Origin: an uncultured Acidimicrobiia bacterium
Lineage (GTDB): Bacteria; Actinomycetota; Acidimicrobiia; IMCC26256; CALEDW01
Length of the DNA: 9,701 nucleotides
Assembly: GCA_937949585.1 (NCBI GenBank)
Contig: CALEDW010000041.1
Coordinates: 1-9,701 of the forward strand
Reading direction: 5' to 3'
The notes under the pieces are model-generated. The model saw only the letters and a list, made by a program, of their open reading frames with translations. It was not told where the DNA came from and made no database searches. Below, piece after piece: positions 1 through 6,906 of this stretch (position 1 is its first letter; the number at the start of each line of letters is the position of its first letter). The position numbers and the translations under genes were made by a program.

Positions 1-1389
1 GAGCTGCGCGACGCCGAGGACGGCCGCCTCCTGGGGCGGGGCCGGGCGCCGCACCCGCCGGTCACCCCGCCGGTCGCCGAGCAGGACCCCCAGGCCTGGT
101 GGGAGGCGCTCACCGCGGCCCGGGCCGCGGCCGTCGCGGCGGCCGGGCCTGCGGGCGCCGGCGGGGACGGCTCGGCGGGACCCGGCGACGTGCCCGGTCC
201 GGAGGCCACCTACATCGCCGCCCAGCAGCACGGCCTCGTCGTCACCGACACGGCCTGGCGGCCGTTGCGGCCGGCGAAGCTGTGGTGCGACACCACCTCC
301 GCCCCCGACGCCGCCCGGCTCGTCGATCGCCACCCCGACGGGGCGGCCGGCTGGGCCGCCACGTGCGGCACCGTCCCGGTGGCGTCCCTCACCATCGCCA
401 AGCTGTCGTGGCTGCACCGCAGCGAACCGGGGGTGTTCGCGGCGGCACGGCGGGTGATGCTGCCGCACGACTGGCTGGCCCGGCGGGCCGGTGGGCCGTG
501 GGTGACCGACCGGGGCGACGCCTCCGGCACCGGCTGGTGGTCGCCGGCGGAAGGTCGCTACCGCCTCGACCTGCTGGCGATCGTCGATGCGGGGCGGGAC
601 TGGGAGGCGATGCTGCCCCCGGTGGCGGCACCCACCGAGGCCACCGGCACCGGCGACAACATGGCCGCGGCGCTCGGGGCCGCACTGCGACGCGGCGACG
701 TGCTCGTGTCGCTCGGCACCTCCGGCGTGGTCTGCGCCCGCAGCGACCGGCCGACCGCCGACCCCACCGGGGCCGTCGCCGGGTTCGCCGACGCGACCGG
801 TGGGTTCCTGCCGCTGGTGTGCACCTTGAACGCCACCAAGGTCACCGACACCGTGGCCCGGCTCCTCGGCACCGACCTGCGGCGCCTCGACCGCCTCGCC
901 CTGGATGCCGAGCCCGGGGCCGACGGGCTGGTGCTCGTGCCGTTCCTCGACGGGGAACGCACCCCGAACCGTCCCGACGCCACCGGCACCCTGCGGGGCC
1001 TGCGCTCCGACGCCGGGCCGGAGTCCCTCGCCCGCGCCGCGTTCGAGGGCGTGTGCTGCGGGCTGCTCGAGGGCCTCGATGCGCTCGGCGCCGCGGGGGT
1101 GGCCACCGACGGGCGGCTGGTGCTCGTCGGCGGCGGGGCCCGGAGCGCCGCGTACCGGCGGGTCCTGGCCGACCTGAGCGGCCGGACCGTGGAGGTACCG
1201 GCCCAGGGTGACCTCGTGGTGACCGGCGCGGCCGCGGCCGCCGCCGCCCGGGTGCTCGGGCGGCCCGTCGACGAGGTCGCCGCGGCGTGGGGCCTGCCCG
1301 GGCCGACCACGCTGGTCGAACCCCGCCTGCACCCCGACCGGGCCGCCGAGCTGCGCGCCCGCTACGCAACAGCCCGCGACCTGCCCTGA
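1..1389 (+). CDS. xylB: Xylulokinase-like FGGY carbohydrate kinase, 5'-truncated by window edge
   Basis: Probably phosphorylates D-xylulose to xylulose 5-phosphate with ATP in the cytosol. The frame is open from base 1, so the start codon and roughly 14-16 residues, including the first phosphate-binding loop and its Asp, lie outside. Of the 462 visible residues, landmarks are EQDPQAWW (27-34), the substrate-loop motif AQQHG (74-78; usually GQQHG or GQMHG), LWCDTTSA, a GDN motif (218-220) whose Asp corresponds to the catalytic base of E. coli XylB (D233), SLGTSG (237-242), PFLDGERTP (from 314) and the adenosine-loop motif GGGARS (377-382). An Ala/Gly/Pro-rich stretch at about 38-69 looks like an insertion. 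The internal ATG at 190 is not the start, because family-conserved sequence lies upstream of it. FGGY kinases differ in substrate, so another ketose or polyol is possible. The stop is followed by a 98-bp gap before the next gene. Confidence 0.8.
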   Translation, partial: ELRDAEDGRLLGRGRAPHPPVTPPVAEQDPQAWWEALTAARAAAVAAAGPAGAGGDGSAGPGDVPGPEATYIAAQQHGLVVTDTAWRPLRPAKLWCDTTSAPDAARLVDRHPDGAAGWAATCGTVPVASLTIAKLSWLHRSEPGVFAAARRVMLPHDWLARRAGGPWVTDRGDASGTGWWSPAEGRYRLDLLAIVDAGRDWEAMLPPVAAPTEATGTGDNMAAALGAALRRGDVLVSLGTSGVVCARSDRPTADPTGAVAGFADATGGFLPLVCTLNATKVTDTVARLLGTDLRRLDRLALDAEPGADGLVLVPFLDGERTPNRPDATGTLRGLRSDAGPESLARAAFEGVCCGLLEGLDALGAAGVATDGRLVLVGGGARSAAYRRVLADLSGRTVEVPAQGDLVVTGAAAAAAARVLGRPVDEVAAAWGLPGPTTLVEPRLHPDRAAELRARYATARDLP

Positions 1390-1475
1390 CGGCTCGGAGG
1401 CGGGCCCGGCGCGACCGGCACCGGCACGGGCGACCGCGGGGCGCCGGGACGCAGACCCCGACGTCGGGCCCGCGC
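1390..1475. other. Short intergenic region between kinase and cbs
   Basis: This GC-rich spacer holds no credible ORF. It has two copies of the self-complementary core CGGGCCCG, within gcgggcccg at 1400-1408 and cgggcccgc at 1465-1473. They form a 9-bp inverted repeat with a 56-nt loop. No U-tract follows, so an intrinsic terminator for the kinase is not supported. I saw no riboswitch-like structure. Confidence 0.4.
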
Positions 1476-1490
1476 TAGCGTGCGGCGGTG
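1476..1490 (+). promoter_or_regulatory. Leaderless-type promoter -10 (TAGCGT) directly before cbs
   Basis: TAGCGT at 1476-1481 matches the actinobacterial -10 consensus TANNNT. Six bases separate it from the GTG at 1488, so transcription would begin at or next to the start codon and give a leaderless mRNA. No Shine-Dalgarno sequence lies in the gap, which fits. I see no recognisable -35 element. The sdhC start has the same arrangement on the other strand. The call is inferred from motif and spacing only. Confidence 0.6.
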
Positions 1491-2906
1491 AGCGACGCAC
1501 CCGGTCTCGCCGTGTCCGCCGCACCGGGGGGCATGCAGGTCGCGAACTCGCTGCTGGAGCTCGTCGGCAACACCCCGCTGCTGCGCCTGGCGAAAATCGG
1601 CGCGCACCTGCGCGCCACACTGCTCGCCAAGTGCGAGATGTTCAACCCGGGCGGGTCGGTGAAGGACCGGCCCGCCATCGCCATGATCGACGCCGCCGAG
1701 CGGGAGGGCGCGCTGCGTCCCGGCGGGGTGATCGTCGAACCGACCAGCGGTAACACCGGTGCCGGGCTGGCCATCGTCGCCGCGCAGCGCGGCTACCGGT
1801 GCATTTTCGTGATGTCCGACAAGATGAGCCCCGAGAAGGTGGCGCTCCTCCGTGCCTACGGTGCCGAGGTGGTGGTGTGCCCCACCGCGGTGCCGCCCGA
1901 ACATCCCGACTCCTACTACTCGGTCGCCGACCGACTCACCCGAGCAACGCCCGGCGCGTTCCGGCCCGACCAGTACTCGAACCCGCACAACCCCGCCGAG
2001 CACGAGCGTTCCACCGGTCCCGAGCTCTGGACCCAGACCGCCGGGCGGATCACCCACTTCGTCGCCGGGATCGGTACGGGCGGCACGATCACCGGGGTCG
2101 GCCGGTACCTGAAGGCCCGCAACCCCGCGGTGCAGGTGATCGGCGCCGACCCGGAGGGTTCGGTGTACTCCGGTGGGGCCGGCCGGCCCTACCTGGTGGA
2201 GGGGGTGGGGGAGGACTTCTGGCCGACCACCTACGACCCGTCGGTGGTGGACCGGGTGGTGAAGGTCTCCGATGCCGACTCCTTCGCCGCGGCCAGGCGG
2301 GTCACCCGGGAAGAAGGCCTGCTCGTCGGTGGTTCGGGTGGCACGGCGGTCCACGCCGCGCTCGAGGTGGCCGCCGACCTGGGGCCGGAGCACGTGGTGG
2401 TGGTGCTGCTGCCCGACTCGGGCCGGGGCTACCTCTCGAAGCTCTACGACGACGAGTGGATGACCGACTTCGGGTTCTTGCGCGCCGAGGGTCCGGTGGT
2501 CGGCGACGTGCTGGCGGCCAAGCCCGGCGGCATCCCGGACCTGGTGCTGGTGACCCCCGACGAGCCGGCCCGCCGGGCGTGGGGGCTCATGCGCGACCTG
2601 GGGGTCTCGCAGGTGATCGTGGCGGTGAGCACCGAGCCGCCGTTGGCCGCCAAAGAGGTGAGCGGCACCCTCGACGAACTGTCCCTCATGGACCGGGCGT
2701 TCTCCGACCCGTCGGTCCTCGACCGGCCCGCCGGGGAGCTCATGGGCCCACCGATGCCGATGATCGGGGTCGGGCGGCCGGTCTCCCGGCTCGTGGAGCA
2801 CCTCGACCGGGCGCCGGCGGTCCTCGTCCTCGACGGTGGTCACCCGGTCGGGGTGCTGTCCCGCTCCGACGTGCTGGCGTTCCTCGCCGCCCGCTCACCC
2901 GGATGA
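1488..2906 (+). CDS. cbs: Cystathionine beta-synthase with C-terminal CBS-domain pair
   Basis: A PLP enzyme that condenses L-serine with L-homocysteine to L-cystathionine, the first step of reverse transsulfuration. The 472 residues match the usual size of actinobacterial Cbs. The fold-type II catalytic domain spans about 16-330. It has NPGGSVKDR with the Schiff-base lysine at K59, the substrate loop EPTSGNTG (84-91), the PLP-phosphate loop GIGTGGT (194-200) and LLVGGSGGTA near 278-287. The SYYSVADRL segment and the trailing CBS domains (about 335-395 and 413-468) separate it from cysteine synthase. There is no N-terminal haem-binding region of the animal type. Mycobacterial Cbs responds to S-adenosylmethionine; whether this one does is unknown. 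GTG 1488 is chosen because of the TAGCGT element before it. ATG 1533 (M16), where shorter homologues begin, is the alternative, but its G-run is only one base away and too close to act as a ribosome site. The stop overlaps the next start (ATGA). Confidence 0.93.
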   Translation: MSDAPGLAVSAAPGGMQVANSLLELVGNTPLLRLAKIGAHLRATLLAKCEMFNPGGSVKDRPAIAMIDAAEREGALRPGGVIVEPTSGNTGAGLAIVAAQRGYRCIFVMSDKMSPEKVALLRAYGAEVVVCPTAVPPEHPDSYYSVADRLTRATPGAFRPDQYSNPHNPAEHERSTGPELWTQTAGRITHFVAGIGTGGTITGVGRYLKARNPAVQVIGADPEGSVYSGGAGRPYLVEGVGEDFWPTTYDPSVVDRVVKVSDADSFAAARRVTREEGLLVGGSGGTAVHAALEVAADLGPEHVVVVLLPDSGRGYLSKLYDDEWMTDFGFLRAEGPVVGDVLAAKPGGIPDLVLVTPDEPARRAWGLMRDLGVSQVIVAVSTEPPLAAKEVSGTLDELSLMDRAFSDPSVLDRPAGELMGPPMPMIGVGRPVSRLVEHLDRAPAVLVLDGGHPVGVLSRSDVLAFLAARSPG

Positions 2907-4156
2907 GCCCGGCCGACGAGCGGCCCGGGGACGGCGGGTCGGGCGATGCGGTGGTGGTACCCGGCGAGGACGGGACCGGTCGGGTCGGCGGCGCGGGCGG
3001 GTTCGAGACCCGGGCGATCCACGCCGGTCAGCCGCCCGACCCGGCGACGGGTGCGGTGATCCCCCCGATCTCGATCTCCACCACCTTCGTCCAGGCCGCC
3101 CCGGGTCGGCCCGGCCGCTACGAGTACGCCCGCAGCGCCAACCCCACCCGGGAGGCACTGGAGACCTGCCTGGCCGCGCTCGAGGAGGGTCGGGAGGCGT
3201 TCGCGTTCTCGTCCGGGATGGCGGCCGAGGACGCCCTGGCCCGGGCCCTCCTGCGTCCCGGTGACCGGGTGTTGCTGGGGCGCGACGCGTACGGCGGGAC
3301 GCTGCGGCTCTTCTCGCGCGTGCTGGCAGAGGCGGGGATCACCTGGTCGTCGGTCCCGCTCACCGACCCGGCCGCGCTGGCCGAGCACTGGCCGGAGGAC
3401 ACCCGACTCGTATGGGTGGAGACCCCCTCGAACCCGCGCCTGGAGATCGTCGACGTCGCCGCGGTCGCCGAGGTCGCCCACCGTCGGGGGGCGCAGGTCG
3501 TGGTCGACAACACGTTCGCCACCCCTTACCTGCAGCAGCCGTTGCGCCTCGGTGCCGATGCAGTGGTGCACTCGGCCACCAAGTACTTGGGCGGGCACTC
3601 CGACGTGGTCGCCGGGGCCGTGGTCACCGACGACCCCGGGCTCGGGGAGCGGCTGCGGTTCCTGCAGAACGCCACCGGCGCGGTGCCCGGGCCGTTCGAC
3701 GTCTACCTCCTGCTGCGAGGGATCAAGACCCTGGCCGTGCGGATGGAACGCCACTGTGCCAACGCCGCCGCGGTCGCCGACCTGCTCGCCGGCCACCCCG
3801 CCGTCGCCCGGGTCGTCCACCCGGGGCGTCCCGACCATCCCGGCCACGCCGTCGCGGCTCGGCAGATGCGCGGGTTCGGCGGGATGGTCGCCGCGGTGCT
3901 CGCCGGTGGGGAGGACGCGGCGGTGGACCTGGTCGCCCGCACCCGTCTGTTCACCCTGGCCGAATCGCTCGGCGGGGTCGAGTCGCTCATCGAGCACCCC
4001 GCCCGCATGACGCACTCCGGAGCGGCCGACACCGACCTGGCTGTCGACCCGGGCCTCGTGCGCCTCTCGGTGGGCCTCGAGACCCTCGACGACCTGCTCG
4101 ACGACCTGCGCCGGGCGCTGGACGGGATCGGTGACGGCACGTCGGCCGTGAGCTGA
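2903..4156 (+). CDS. Cystathionine gamma-lyase (or gamma-synthase), Cys/Met metabolism PLP enzyme
   Basis: Most likely cleaves cystathionine to cysteine, 2-oxobutyrate and ammonia, completing the route begun by cbs. The 417 residues carry the family landmarks: YEYARSANPTREALE (73-87), SSGMAA (103-108), the ring-stacking Tyr in DAYGGT (128-133), DNTFATPY with the PLP-nitrogen Asp at 202, SATKYLGGHSD with Schiff-base K227, FTLAESLGGVES (350-361) and the carboxylate-binding Arg in RLSVGLE (R387). The LAESLGG segment also occurs in gamma-synthases (MetB), so the motifs do not settle lyase versus synthase. Pairing with cbs favours the lyase. The frame is open back to 1799, but the sequence upstream of 2903 is only cbs read in another frame. 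ATG 2903 overlaps the cbs stop and lacks a clear Shine-Dalgarno sequence, so translation is probably coupled. This start leaves about 33 extra Gly/Asp/Val-rich residues before the family core (FETRAIHAGQ), so a later GTG start remains possible. Confidence 0.9.
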   Translation: MSPADERPGDGGSGDAVVVPGEDGTGRVGGAGGFETRAIHAGQPPDPATGAVIPPISISTTFVQAAPGRPGRYEYARSANPTREALETCLAALEEGREAFAFSSGMAAEDALARALLRPGDRVLLGRDAYGGTLRLFSRVLAEAGITWSSVPLTDPAALAEHWPEDTRLVWVETPSNPRLEIVDVAAVAEVAHRRGAQVVVDNTFATPYLQQPLRLGADAVVHSATKYLGGHSDVVAGAVVTDDPGLGERLRFLQNATGAVPGPFDVYLLLRGIKTLAVRMERHCANAAAVADLLAGHPAVARVVHPGRPDHPGHAVAARQMRGFGGMVAAVLAGGEDAAVDLVARTRLFTLAESLGGVESLIEHPARMTHSGAADTDLAVDPGLVRLSVGLETLDDLLDDLRRALDGIGDGTSAVS

Positions 4157-4161
4157 ACCGT

Positions 4162-4186
4162 CGCCGATCGGCGGGGCCGGGCCCCG
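4162..4186. terminator. GC-rich palindromes in the convergent gap, possible bidirectional terminator
   Basis: Between the convergent stops at 4156 and 4194 lie a perfect 12-bp palindrome, CGCCGATCGGCG (4162-4173), and a 6-bp stem with a 3-nt loop (CGGGGC 4172-4177, GCCCCG 4181-4186). They share two bases, so they are alternative folds. GCGGGGC (4171-4177) can also pair with GCCCCGC (4197-4203) in the sdhB tail. No T-run follows on either strand, so this is not a classical intrinsic terminator. Position and symmetry suggest a shared end signal. Confidence 0.3.
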
Positions 4187-4193
4187 ACGCGGG

Positions 4194-4958
4194 TCAGCCC
4201 CGCTGTCCCGCCAACGCCCGGTTGCGCAGCTGGGCCTTCACGTAGTCGCGGTTGAGCAGCGCGATGAAATCGATGGAGATCTCCTTCGGGCAGGCGGCCT
4301 CGCACTCCCCGTGGTTCGTGCAGGAACCGAACCAGCGCTCCATCTCCCGCACCATGCGCACCACCCGCGTCCACCGTTCGGGCTGACCCTGGGGGAGGAG
4401 GCTCAGGTGGGCGTACTTCGCGGCGGTGAACAGCTGTGCGGCACCGTTGGGGCAGGCGGCGACGCAGGCACCGCAGCCGATGCAGGCCGCGGCGTCCATC
4501 GCGGCGTCGGCGACCTCCTTGGGGATGAGGATCTCGTTGGCGTCCGGCGCGGAGCCGGTCGGGGCGGTGATGTACCCGCCGGCTTCGATGATCCGGTCGA
4601 ACGCCGACCGGTCGACCACCAGGTCGCGGATGATCGGGAACCCGGCGGCCCGCCACGGCTCGACGGTGATCGTGGCGCCGTCGGGGAGCTTGCGGAGGTG
4701 CAGCTGGCAGGTGGCCGTACCCCGCTCCGGACCGTGCGGCCGGCCGTTGATCATCATGGAGCACGACCCGCAGATGCCCTCGCGGCAGTCGTGGTCGAAG
4801 GCCACCGGCTCCCGTCCCTCGGCGATGAGCCGTTCGTTGAGGGTGTCGAACAGTTCCAGGAACGACATGTCGGGGCTCACATCGCGCATCTCGTGCGTCT
4901 CGAAGTGTCCGGGCACCTCGGGTCCCGCCTGGCGCCACACCCGAAGGGTCAGGTCCAC
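4194..4958 (-). CDS. sdhB: Succinate dehydrogenase iron-sulfur subunit
   Basis: Carries electrons from the flavin of SdhA through three iron-sulfur clusters to the quinone site at SdhC. In 254 residues all ligand cysteines are present. The N-terminal ferredoxin domain holds [2Fe-2S] in DCREGICGSC (C58, C63, C66) plus C84. The C-terminal helical domain has CIGCGACVAACP (C159, C162, C165, C169) and CTNHGECEAACP (C213, C219, C223). By analogy with E. coli SdhB, C159/C162/C165/C223 bind [4Fe-4S] and C169/C213/C219 bind [3Fe-4S]. The frame stays open upstream to 5852 inside sdhA. GTG 4958 is chosen because it follows a good Shine-Dalgarno sequence 10 bp after the sdhA stop, and because VDLTLRVWRQ resembles the family N-terminus. 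It is the last gene of sdhCAB and resembles the mycobacterial Sdh1 subunit in size (about 250 residues). Confidence 0.93.
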   Translation of the reverse strand: MDLTLRVWRQAGPEVPGHFETHEMRDVSPDMSFLELFDTLNERLIAEGREPVAFDHDCREGICGSCSMMINGRPHGPERGTATCQLHLRKLPDGATITVEPWRAAGFPIIRDLVVDRSAFDRIIEAGGYITAPTGSAPDANEILIPKEVADAAMDAAACIGCGACVAACPNGAAQLFTAAKYAHLSLLPQGQPERWTRVVRMVREMERWFGSCTNHGECEAACPKEISIDFIALLNRDYVKAQLRNRALAGQRG

Positions 4959-4961
4959 CCG

Positions 4962-4968
4962 TCCTCCC
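4962..4968 (-). promoter_or_regulatory. Ribosome binding site of sdhB
   Basis: On the minus strand GGGAGGA lies directly after the sdhA stop codon. Its GGAGG core ends four bases before the GTG at 4958. It fixes the sdhB start within a frame that is otherwise open far upstream. Confidence 0.7.
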
Positions 4969-6894
4969 TCACTTGTAGCTGCGCTGGGTGGGCTGCACGG
5001 CCTCGAACACCAGCGGTTCGCGGTGCAACACCGGTTCGGCTCCTTCCCCGGCCCACTCCCACGCCGCCACGTAGGCGAACTCGGCGTCGTTGCGCAACGC
5101 CTCCCCGTCGGGGGTTTGGTACTCGACCCGGAAGTGGCCACCGCACGATTCCTCGCGGTGACGGGCGTCGCGGACAAGCAGCTCGGCGAACTCCAGGAAG
5201 TCGGCGACCCGTCCCGCTTTCTCCAGCGACTGGTTGAAGTGCTCCTCGCCGCCGAGCACGCGTACGTCGGCCCAGAACTCCTCGCGCAGCGCCGGGATCT
5301 CGCCGAGCGCCTTGTCGAGGCTCTCCGCCGAACGCTCCATCCCGCAGTTGTCCCACAGCACCCGGCCCAGCTCCCGGTGGAAGTGGTCGACGCTGCGTCG
5401 CCCCTGCACCGACAGCAGGCGGTGGATCCGTTCGGACACCGCGGTCTCGGTGGCGGTGAACACCGGGTCGTCGATCGGGACCGTCGGCTCGCCGAGCAGC
5501 GGTGCCAGCCAGTCGCTGATCGTGGCCGGCAGCACGAAGTAGCCGTCGGCCAGTCCCTGCATGAGCGCCGAGGCGCCCAGCCGGTTCGCGCCGTGGTCGG
5601 AGAAGTTCGCCTCACCGAGCACGTACAGGCCGGGGACGGTGGACATGAGGTTGTAGTCCACCCACAGGCCGCCCATCGTGTAGTGCACCGCGGGGTAGAT
5701 CCGCATCGGCACCGTGTAGGGATCCTCACCGGTGATCCGCTCGTACATCTGGAACAGGTTGCCGTAGCGCTCCTCGATGACCGATCGCCCGAGGCGGGCG
5801 ATCGCCTCGGAGAAGTCGAGGTACACCCCGTTGCGCAGCGGGCCGACCCCACGGCCGGCGTCGACCTCCCGTTTGGCGGCCCGTGACGCCACGTCCCGGG
5901 GCACGAGGTTGCCGAAGGCCGGGTAGCGACGCTCCAGGAAGTAGTCGCGCTCGTCGTCGGGGATCTCGTGGGGCGGGCGGTCGTCGCCGATGCGCGCCGG
6001 CACCCAGATCCGCCCGTCGTTGCGCAGCGACTCGCTCATCAGCGTGAGCTTCGACTGGAACTCGTCGGAGGCCGGGATGCAGGTGGGGTGGATCTGGGTG
6101 AAGCACGGGTTGGCGAACAGCGCCCCTCTCCGGTGCGCCCGCCAGACGGCGGTGGCGTTGGAGGCCTTCGCGTTGGTGGACAGGAAGAACACGTTGCCGT
6201 ACCCGCCGGTCGCCAGGACAACCGCATGACCCGAGAAGCGGCGCAGCTCACCGGTCACCAGGTCGCGGGCGATGATCCCCACGGCCCGACCGTCGTGGAC
6301 CACCAGGTCGAGCATCTCGGTCCGGTTCCACAGGCGCACCGTCCCGGCGGTGATCTGGCGGGCCAGGGCCTGGTAGGCACCCAGAAGCAGCTGCTGGCCG
6401 GTCTGACCCCGGGCATAGAAGGTGCGGCTCACCTGCGCGCCGCCGAAGGAGCGGTTGTCGAGCAGCCCCCCGTACTCGCGGGCGAACGGCACCCCTTGGG
6501 CGACGCACTGATCGATGATCTCCACGCTCACCTGCGCGAGCCGGTAGACGTTGGCCTCCCGGGAGCGGTAGTCGCCGCCCTTGATCGTGTCGTAGAACAG
6601 CCGTTGGATCGAGTCGCCGTCGTTGCGGTAGTTCTTGGCGGCGTTGATCCCGCCCTGGGCGGCGATCGAGTGGGCCCGACGGGGGGAGTCGTGGAACGTG
6701 ACGAGCTCCACCCGGTAACCGAGCTCCCCGAGGGTCGCCGCGGCGGAGGCGCCGGCCAGCCCGGAGCCGACGACGATCACGGTGAAACGCCGGCGGTTGG
6801 CCGGGTTCACCAGCTTCACCGAGAAACGGTGGTGGTCCCACTTCTCGGCGAGCGGCCCCGGCGGGACCTTCGGGTCCAGGTCGACGGTTCCCAC
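4969..6894 (-). CDS. sdhA: Succinate dehydrogenase flavoprotein subunit
   Basis: Oxidises succinate to fumarate on the cytoplasmic side of the membrane and passes electrons to SdhB. The 641 residues match the mycobacterial Sdh1 flavoprotein (about 646). A Rossmann FAD-binding motif (VVGSGLAGASAA, 41-52) is followed by RRAHSIAAQGG, where H75 is the expected site of the covalent FAD bond. Active-site landmarks are QIHPT (H269), PRDVASRA with the proton-transfer Arg (R333), YPAVHYTMGG (H404) and GANRLGASAL (R438). The C-terminal helical domain (about 475-590) contains the usual HFHRELGRVLWDNCG segment, and the protein ends QPTQRSYK. GTG 6894 is supported by a strong Shine-Dalgarno sequence in the 12-bp gap after sdhC. 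With that gap and one of 10 bp before sdhB, the three genes form one operon. Fumarate reductase activity cannot be excluded from sequence, but gene order C-A-B and the anchor type favour succinate:menaquinone oxidoreductase. Confidence 0.95.
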   Translation of the reverse strand: MGTVDLDPKVPPGPLAEKWDHHRFSVKLVNPANRRRFTVIVVGSGLAGASAAATLGELGYRVELVTFHDSPRRAHSIAAQGGINAAKNYRNDGDSIQRLFYDTIKGGDYRSREANVYRLAQVSVEIIDQCVAQGVPFAREYGGLLDNRSFGGAQVSRTFYARGQTGQQLLLGAYQALARQITAGTVRLWNRTEMLDLVVHDGRAVGIIARDLVTGELRRFSGHAVVLATGGYGNVFFLSTNAKASNATAVWRAHRRGALFANPCFTQIHPTCIPASDEFQSKLTLMSESLRNDGRIWVPARIGDDRPPHEIPDDERDYFLERRYPAFGNLVPRDVASRAAKREVDAGRGVGPLRNGVYLDFSEAIARLGRSVIEERYGNLFQMYERITGEDPYTVPMRIYPAVHYTMGGLWVDYNLMSTVPGLYVLGEANFSDHGANRLGASALMQGLADGYFVLPATISDWLAPLLGEPTVPIDDPVFTATETAVSERIHRLLSVQGRRSVDHFHRELGRVLWDNCGMERSAESLDKALGEIPALREEFWADVRVLGGEEHFNQSLEKAGRVADFLEFAELLVRDARHREESCGGHFRVEYQTPDGEALRNDAEFAYVAAWEWAGEGAEPVLHREPLVFEAVQPTQRSYK

Positions 6895-6896
6895 GG

Positions 6897-6904
6897 CCCC
6901 TCCC
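6897..6904 (-). promoter_or_regulatory. Ribosome binding site of sdhA
   Basis: On the minus strand GGGAGGGG lies in the 12-bp gap after sdhC. Its GGAGG core ends four bases before the GTG at 6894, the same spacing as at sdhB. The sdhC start has no such site, consistent with a leaderless first gene and Shine-Dalgarno-led downstream genes. Confidence 0.7.
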
Positions 6905-6906
6905 GT

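Noticed and set aside
558..1310. 250-codon minus-strand frame, and a 370-codon plus-strand frame (99-1211) over the kinase
   Set aside because: Both are Arg/Ala/Pro-rich shadow frames of a clear FGGY kinase and have no motifs of their own.
1400..1473. 9-bp inverted repeat (gcgggcccg / cgggcccgc) considered as a terminator or operator
   Set aside because: The core is self-complementary, so the match is partly trivial. The loop is 56 nt and no T-run follows.
1390..1487. Possible SAM-type or other riboswitch before cbs
   Set aside because: The 98-bp GC-rich spacer shows no recognisable aptamer, and the TAGCGT element next to the start implies almost no 5' leader.
1362..2843. 493-codon open frame on the minus strand opposite cbs
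   Set aside because: It mirrors cbs, has skewed composition (rich in His, Arg, Gly, Pro) and no recognisable domain. Long antisense frames are expected at this GC content.
1799..2902. Upstream extension of the gamma-lyase frame through cbs
   Set aside because: The sequence before 2903 is cbs read out of frame (Arg/Gly/Pro-rich). Family homology begins only after the ATGA overlap.
2840..4015. 391-codon minus-strand frame opposite the gamma-lyase gene
   Set aside because: It is the antisense shadow of a well-matched PLP enzyme and has no domain signature.
3703..4938. 411-codon minus-strand frame spanning the convergent gap
   Set aside because: It joins shadow sequence of sdhB and of the gamma-lyase gene across their stops. 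The real sdhB frame with all cysteine motifs overlaps it.
4426..5886. Plus-strand frame opposite sdhB and sdhA
   Set aside because: It is antisense to two confidently assigned genes, shows shadow composition and has no family features.
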